This document shows, piece by piece, positions 42,612 to 46,872 of a stretch of DNA of 46,872 bases. The translations under genes and the position numbers were made by a program. How positions within the stretch are numbered: the first letter of the stretch is position 1; every line of letters begins with the position of its first letter. The stretch covers positions 1 through 46,872 of the forward strand of contig CAMUYW010000021.1 in the NCBI GenBank assembly GCA_947165045.1. The letters run 5' to 3'. The DNA is from an uncultured Fibrobacter sp. (lineage in GTDB: Bacteria; Fibrobacterota; Fibrobacteria; Fibrobacterales; Fibrobacteraceae). A model generated the notes under the pieces. That model had not been told where the DNA came from, did not search any database, and saw only the letters and a program-made list of their open reading frames with translations.

Positions 42612-43289
42612 TTACTTGATAATTTTACCGAGCCACTTGTTCACGAGAAGATCGAACAATCTGTCGCGGACGAGGTTCTGGAGTTTTTCGACATCTTCAG
42701 GCTTTACGTCTCTCTTGATTTCAACAGATTGAGAAACGGATTCTCCACCTTCGGTGAGGGAAACATCGATAAAACCAGCGATGCCGTAGTATTGGACTTC
42801 CTTGATTTTGAAGACTTTTGCATCAAGCGGGAATGCGGCGTTGAAGTGCAAGTCGTTGTCACCCGGAGCAAGCTTGATGGTGTCCTTGAGTGTAAGCGGG
42901 AGCGTGATAAGCGTATCGAACTTGATTTCGATATTGAGCTTGTTGATCCACAAGGTGTCCTTGCCCGTGTTGTTGGCGTTGATGTAAACGTCAAAGTTGG
43001 CGTTACCGAGATTCTTGTTGATGATGTTCTGCGACAAGTCCTTGACCAACATGACAGCCTTCGGGTTCGGCAAGAATCCGTTCATCCCGTTATTCACGAG
43101 ATCCATGACTTCGTCGTAAACATCGACGTTATCAAAGGTGAGGTCCTTGTATTCGAACTTGGTCTCAATGAGAATCTTGGCGGCCTGGATCTTCTTGATC
43201 AAGCTGCAGCCGGTGAATGTTGTTGCCGCAAGTGCGAACACACCTGCGATGATGAGTGATAGTGAGAGTCGTGAGAATTTGGTTTTCAT
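42612..43289 (-). CDS. LEA14-like lipoprotein
   Basis: Lipobox FTGC (Cys28) after a signal peptide. The ~190-residue mature domain is beta-rich and resembles LEA type 2 (LEA14/WHy) folds, with NFDVYINANNTGKDTLWINKL and TLPLTLKDTIKLAPGD as typical strands. Such lipoproteins occur in stress- or envelope-related roles in bacteria; the specific function is unknown. The ATG at 43289 has GGAG upstream. It is followed by pepF. Confidence 0.8.
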   Translation of the reverse strand: MKTKFSRLSLSLIIAGVFALAATTFTGCSLIKKIQAAKILIETKFEYKDLTFDNVDVYDEVMDLVNNGMNGFLPNPKAVMLVKDLSQNIINKNLGNANFDVYINANNTGKDTLWINKLNIEIKFDTLITLPLTLKDTIKLAPGDNDLHFNAAFPLDAKVFKIKEVQYYGIAGFIDVSLTEGGESVSQSVEIKRDVKPEDVEKLQNLVRDRLFDLLVNKWLGKIIK

Positions 43290-43337
43290 ATTTTACTCCT
43301 TGTCTTTCTTTATTATAAAAAATTTATGGGTACTTTG

Positions 43338-45932
43338 TCAGTTCGTTTTAAATTCTGTTAGCGTTTGTATAAGCGTTTGCATGTCAATCGGTTTTGCCAA
43401 ATGCCCATTCATGCCAGCATCGAGGGCATTTTTCCTGTCTTCTTCAAATGCATTTGCGGTCATGGCTATGATTGGAATGCTCGCTTTTTGTGGATCGCTC
43501 AGCTTACGGATTGCTTTTGTCGCTTCGTAACCGTTCATGCGTGGCATTTGAACGTCCATCAAAATGAGATCGTAGGCGTGAGGGGCTGCTTTACGAATCT
43601 TGTCGACTGCGATATCTCCATCAATGGCGGTATCAACGATAATTCCTTTTTCTGTTAAAAGTTCTTCTGCGATTTCACGGTTCATTTCGTTATCTTCGAC
43701 GAGCAGGACTCGCATACCCTTGAGCGGTAGCGTTGTCACATTTTTTTTGTCGATAACTTCTGGTGTATAGTCTATACACCATTTCATGGGGATGGATACC
43801 GTAATCTTAGTTCCCTTGCCTTTTTGCGATTCGATGTGAATTGAGCCTTCCATCAAGTCGATGAGCTTTTTCACGATCGTCATACCAAGGCCTGTTCCTT
43901 GAATGTTGCTTACGGTTGTCGTGTTTTCTCGTGTGAATTCGTCATAAATGTGGTTCAAAAATTCTGGAGCCATGCCGATTCCTGTGTCTTCGACGACCAA
44001 TGTATAGAGTCCGTAGCCATCACGATTGCAGGGATGCTCGTTCACGGTGCAGTTGATGCTTCCGCCTTCATGGGTGTACTTGATAGAGTTACTGATGATG
44101 TTAGATGTAATTTGGTTTATGCGGTCTCTATCGGTAATCACGAACCTGTGTTCTACGTTCGATATGGTTGCAGTAAACTGAATTCCTTTAGATTCTGCCT
44201 GCGTGCCATACGTTGTCATGAGAGCGGTGATGACGCTTCCGATATCGCAGGTTTGTTCCTTCAAGGTGATTATCCCGGATTCGATACGCGACATTTCAAG
44301 CACTTGGTTGACTAGCGATAAAAGCTGTTTGCTTGCAATATCGATTTTCTCGAGATAATCCTTGACCATTTGAGGGTCATCGATATGTTTTTTCGCCATG
44401 GCCGTAAAACCTGTTACGGCATTCATTGGTGTGCGAATGTCATGTGACATATTGAACAGGAACGTCGTTTTTGCTTTACTTGCTTCGCGAGCTGCTGCGA
44501 GGGCGTACGAAAGTTTTTGGTTCGCTTCGATTTCCTTGGATTTTTCTGCCGTGATGTTTCTGAAAAGAACAATTCCTTTGTACACAACGTTCTGCTTTAC
44601 TTCGACGGGAATGTAAACCATTGTGATGTATTCGATGTTGCCATTACGTCCGGGGCTTTTGAAGATGACGCTTGGTATTCTATCGGCAACTTTACGTTCG
44701 TTGATAAATTTAAAGAAATTCTTGAAATCATCACCGCTTTGCAAGTCGTCGTTCATCCTGATAAATCCTTTTTCGAGTTTATCGAGGAATCCTGTTTTGG
44801 GAAACGGCATCGGCATGACGGAAAGGTCTTCGAATGTTCCGTTTTCGGCATCGATGAAAATCATTGCTTTTGCGATTGTACTTTCCGCTTTTGCAATGTA
44901 GCTTGCAAGGCGATTTTGGCGAGAATCTTTTCGGCGAATTAAAAACTGCACAATCATGAGGTAAATGATGTAGCCCATGAACGTAACGATGAGCAAAAAT
45001 TGCAACATTCGCCCGGCTTTAATGCCCATGGAATAAAGGCTTTTGGCGGCATCAGGCGGGAAGTTGGAATACACGCACAACGGGACTGTATAGAGCGGTG
45101 CAATGTAACCTTGAATTTCGTCGGAATTGTTGTTGAACTGGTAGCTCGAAGGCGTACGTGTGGTGTAGGCTTTGATAATATTGGATCTGTTTTCTTCGTC
45201 GAATTGCGATGTATAAAGGAAGTTCTTAAAGTTTAGTCTTGGGTGACCTTGAATCGAGGTCTGCTGAATTTTCATGGATTCAAGAGCGATAAGATTTTTT
45301 CCTTCTGTGTTAACAATGCCTGCTGAAGCGTGAACTCCATAAACCTTGTAATCAAGGAGTCTCTTGATTGTATTTTCGTCAAATGCGGAGGAAAGGATGC
45401 CTACGATTTTGTCTTTGACATATACAGGTGCGTAAAAAACAATGTAAGCCATGGATGTGTTTGTCGGCATGACGACATAGATGCCTCCATTGCCTTTCAT
45501 GCCTTCATTGAAAAACCATTCATCGCTGGAGGAGACTGTATCGCCGGATGCAGTCAGGGTCATGCCTGTGGTGTCCGTGAAACACAAATGGTCGAACTGC
45601 ACCATGTTTTCTAGTTCTGCTAGATAGATTCTATTCAATTTGTTCTCTTCTACGGCATCGGAACTGAGCTTTGCGAGTGCTTCGATGGATTTGGCGGAGT
45701 TCGAAAAAATATCGTCTAACTTATTTGCCGTTGCTACGGTGATGTCTTTGATATAATCTCTATTGCGTGCTGTGACTGCGCTTTTGTCTTCTTTCTGGAA
45801 TGCTGAAAAGGCTTCGATGACCAAATAGATAACCAGTATAAGGGGAGCGAACCTTATAATCGAAAGTTTAAGACTGTCGTCTTTTCTTTTATTCTTTTTA
45901 AAATCTTGCACAGGCTCCCCATGAGAAAACAT
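43338..45932 (-). CDS. Hybrid sensor histidine kinase
   Basis: A membrane sensor kinase of 864 residues. An N-terminal TM helix (about 25-45), a Cache-type extracytoplasmic domain (about 55-300) and a second TM (about 308-330) precede a PAS-like region (about 350-470), HisKA with phospho-His in MSHDIRTPMNA (about 495), HATPase with GTGLGMTIV, and one REC domain (Asp in LMDVQMPRMNG, about 790). No HPt or output domain is fused, so the phosphate must pass to a separate protein. The start ATG 45932 is preferred over TTG at 45944. It is divergent from the PadR gene. Confidence 0.92.
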   Translation of the reverse strand: MFSHGEPVQDFKKNKRKDDSLKLSIIRFAPLILVIYLVIEAFSAFQKEDKSAVTARNRDYIKDITVATANKLDDIFSNSAKSIEALAKLSSDAVEENKLNRIYLAELENMVQFDHLCFTDTTGMTLTASGDTVSSSDEWFFNEGMKGNGGIYVVMPTNTSMAYIVFYAPVYVKDKIVGILSSAFDENTIKRLLDYKVYGVHASAGIVNTEGKNLIALESMKIQQTSIQGHPRLNFKNFLYTSQFDEENRSNIIKAYTTRTPSSYQFNNNSDEIQGYIAPLYTVPLCVYSNFPPDAAKSLYSMGIKAGRMLQFLLIVTFMGYIIYLMIVQFLIRRKDSRQNRLASYIAKAESTIAKAMIFIDAENGTFEDLSVMPMPFPKTGFLDKLEKGFIRMNDDLQSGDDFKNFFKFINERKVADRIPSVIFKSPGRNGNIEYITMVYIPVEVKQNVVYKGIVLFRNITAEKSKEIEANQKLSYALAAAREASKAKTTFLFNMSHDIRTPMNAVTGFTAMAKKHIDDPQMVKDYLEKIDIASKQLLSLVNQVLEMSRIESGIITLKEQTCDIGSVITALMTTYGTQAESKGIQFTATISNVEHRFVITDRDRINQITSNIISNSIKYTHEGGSINCTVNEHPCNRDGYGLYTLVVEDTGIGMAPEFLNHIYDEFTRENTTTVSNIQGTGLGMTIVKKLIDLMEGSIHIESQKGKGTKITVSIPMKWCIDYTPEVIDKKNVTTLPLKGMRVLLVEDNEMNREIAEELLTEKGIIVDTAIDGDIAVDKIRKAAPHAYDLILMDVQMPRMNGYEATKAIRKLSDPQKASIPIIAMTANAFEEDRKNALDAGMNGHLAKPIDMQTLIQTLTEFKTN

Positions 45933-46131
45933 ATCTATACGCAATAATAATATAAACTAAATATCAAGTTAAAGTTTTTATTTGTCGAAAAAATGGAGTT
46001 TCGTCGAATTGTTGTCTGGGTTAAGTAGAGAATTGTTGTTGTCGTGGCGGATTTTTTTTGAAGTAAATCATTTTTTTTCTGTCAAGAATAGTCTTTTCTT
46101 CGAAAATAATGTATGTTTCAGTTAGACGATT

Positions 46132-46146
46132 ATTCCAAATTGGAAT
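46132..46146. promoter_or_regulatory. Palindrome upstream of the PadR-type gene (candidate operator)
   Basis: ATTCCAA-A-TTGGAAT, 20 nt before the PadR start codon; a plausible autoregulatory site. Confidence 0.4.
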
Positions 46147-46166
46147 ATAAAAATCAAGGAAAGTAA

Positions 46167-46784
46167 ATGAACCGTTACGATCTAGTATTGCTTGGCCTCA
46201 TTTTGGAGCACGAACGCAGTGGGTATGACATCATTACTGAAATTCGTGATAGAGAACTCGACCGCTGGGCGAAGATAAGCACCTCGACCGTTTATAACAG
46301 ATTGATAACGCTTGAAAAGAATGAATGCATCGTTGGGCATTCGGAACGTGACGGAAATCGCCCGGAACGTATGGTGTTTAATATTACTGACAAGGGTCGA
46401 GATGTCCTCCGCAAGGAAGTTCTCAAGCACTTGACCGGTTTTAACGATGATCCGCGTACGCTCGGTTTTGCATTCCTTTATGGTGCCGAAAACAAGGAAG
46501 TCATCCGCACGCTCGAAGTGCACGAACGCAGATTGGTTCAGGAAATCGAAAATCTTGAAAAGATGATTGCCGAAGAACCGCGCCCGACGCTTTACCCGGA
46601 AGGCCCGTTCCTCAACTGCATGAGCCGCGACCACATTCTCGTGGAACTTAAGTACGTGCGTGCCGCTATCGGCATTTTGCGCGACCCGGTCCGAAGCCAG
46701 AAACTCGGCGGATACTTCTACATCAATTTCGGTAACCGCGATTTCGAAGACTTTAATCAGAAAAAAGACGGCGATGCCGTTTAA
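46167..46784 (+). CDS. PadR-family transcriptional regulator
   Basis: The N-terminal winged helix shows the PadR pattern: LLGLILEHERSGYDIITEIR, then STSTVYNRLITLEKNECI and RMVFNITDKGRDVL. A C-terminal helical region (about residues 95-185) would mediate dimerisation; it contains a conserved-looking FLNCMSRDHILVELKYV segment. PadR proteins usually repress transporter or stress genes in response to small aromatic or toxic ligands; the target is unknown here. The ATG at 46167 has AAGGAAAG upstream. It is divergent from the hybrid kinase gene at 43338-45932. Confidence 0.9.
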   Translation: MNRYDLVLLGLILEHERSGYDIITEIRDRELDRWAKISTSTVYNRLITLEKNECIVGHSERDGNRPERMVFNITDKGRDVLRKEVLKHLTGFNDDPRTLGFAFLYGAENKEVIRTLEVHERRLVQEIENLEKMIAEEPRPTLYPEGPFLNCMSRDHILVELKYVRAAIGILRDPVRSQKLGGYFYINFGNRDFEDFNQKKDGDAV

Positions 46785-46840
46785 CTAAATTCTATATTTA
46801 CCCCCAAAAATTTTACAACCCCCTCTCTAACGGAGATAAA

Positions 46841-46872
46841 ATGGCTACAAAAACAGTGAAGAAGAGCGCTGC
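46841..46872 (+). CDS. Start of a lysine-rich protein (3'-truncated by window edge)
   Basis: The ATG at 46841 has GGAG (46832-46835) six nt upstream and reads MATKTVKKSA before the window ends. The basic start recalls histone-like or lysine-rich DNA-binding proteins, but too little is visible to identify it. Confidence 0.55.
   Translation, partial: MATKTVKKSA

Overview
The window looks like chromosome of a Fibrobacter-type bacterium (Fibrobacter succinogenes or a close relative; inferred). The grounds are a Gram-negative layout (OmpA-type and beta-barrel envelope proteins, many lipoproteins), secreted plant-polysaccharide enzymes (a CE6 acetyl-xylan esterase and a GH43-like enzyme), and secreted proteins that end in a recurring 'FDLLG'-type C-terminal tail. 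No phage, IS element, integrase or CRISPR array is visible. Most genes are housekeeping, envelope or signalling genes. The accessory character comes from the secreted proteins and from scattered short palindromic repeats with GTCAT-type ends.

Layout. 1-6716 (mostly minus): partial ftsH, tilS (overlapping ftsH and carrying several palindromic repeats inside its reading frame), a membrane protein, a lipoprotein, a small basic ArfA-like ORF on plus, an exported protein, and metK with a clear sigma70-type promoter embedded in an inverted repeat. 6949-11619 (plus): a Nif3-family protein, an M23 peptidase and a three-gene envelope cluster (lamin-tail-like protein, beta-barrel candidate, exported protein). 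11701-12431 (minus): tRNA-Asp, tRNA-Val, a small two-TM protein and a second tRNA-Asp. 12585-16170 (minus): pgpH, phoH and a lipoprotein. 16254-25773 (plus): M24 aminopeptidase, an LplT-Aas fusion, a pilin-like membrane protein, a metalloprotease with beta-helix repeats, and a CE6 esterase. 26037-29969: stand-alone TrpB2, a ThiE/TenI-like protein and a GH43-like enzyme. 30135-35197 (plus): an HD-GYP response regulator translationally coupled to a 1324-residue hybrid kinase. 35238-40583: zinc-ribbon protein, secreted protein, fba, an OmpA/lipoprotein pair, a metalloprotease-lectin protein and rpoZ. 40606-46872: tRNA-Ser, M3 oligopeptidase, a LEA14-like lipoprotein, a second hybrid kinase, a PadR regulator and the first codons of a lysine-rich protein.

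How the parts work together. The FtsH/TilS pair, PhoH/PgpH pair, MetK, Fba, TrpB2 and RpoZ are core metabolism, RNA and quality-control functions. The two hybrid kinases and the HD-GYP regulator form a phosphorelay-rich signalling block, with cyclic-di-GMP hydrolysis as the inferred output. The secreted enzymes supply polysaccharide deacetylation and arabinoside or xyloside cleavage. Several of them and several non-catalytic exported proteins share a C-terminal tail that may be a sorting signal. The most unusual signals are the in-frame palindromic repeats inside tilS, tRNA genes that seem to share transcripts with protein genes (a small membrane protein followed by tRNA-Val/Asp; tRNA-Ser followed by rpoZ), and an identical 26-bp AT-rich element upstream of two tRNA promoters.
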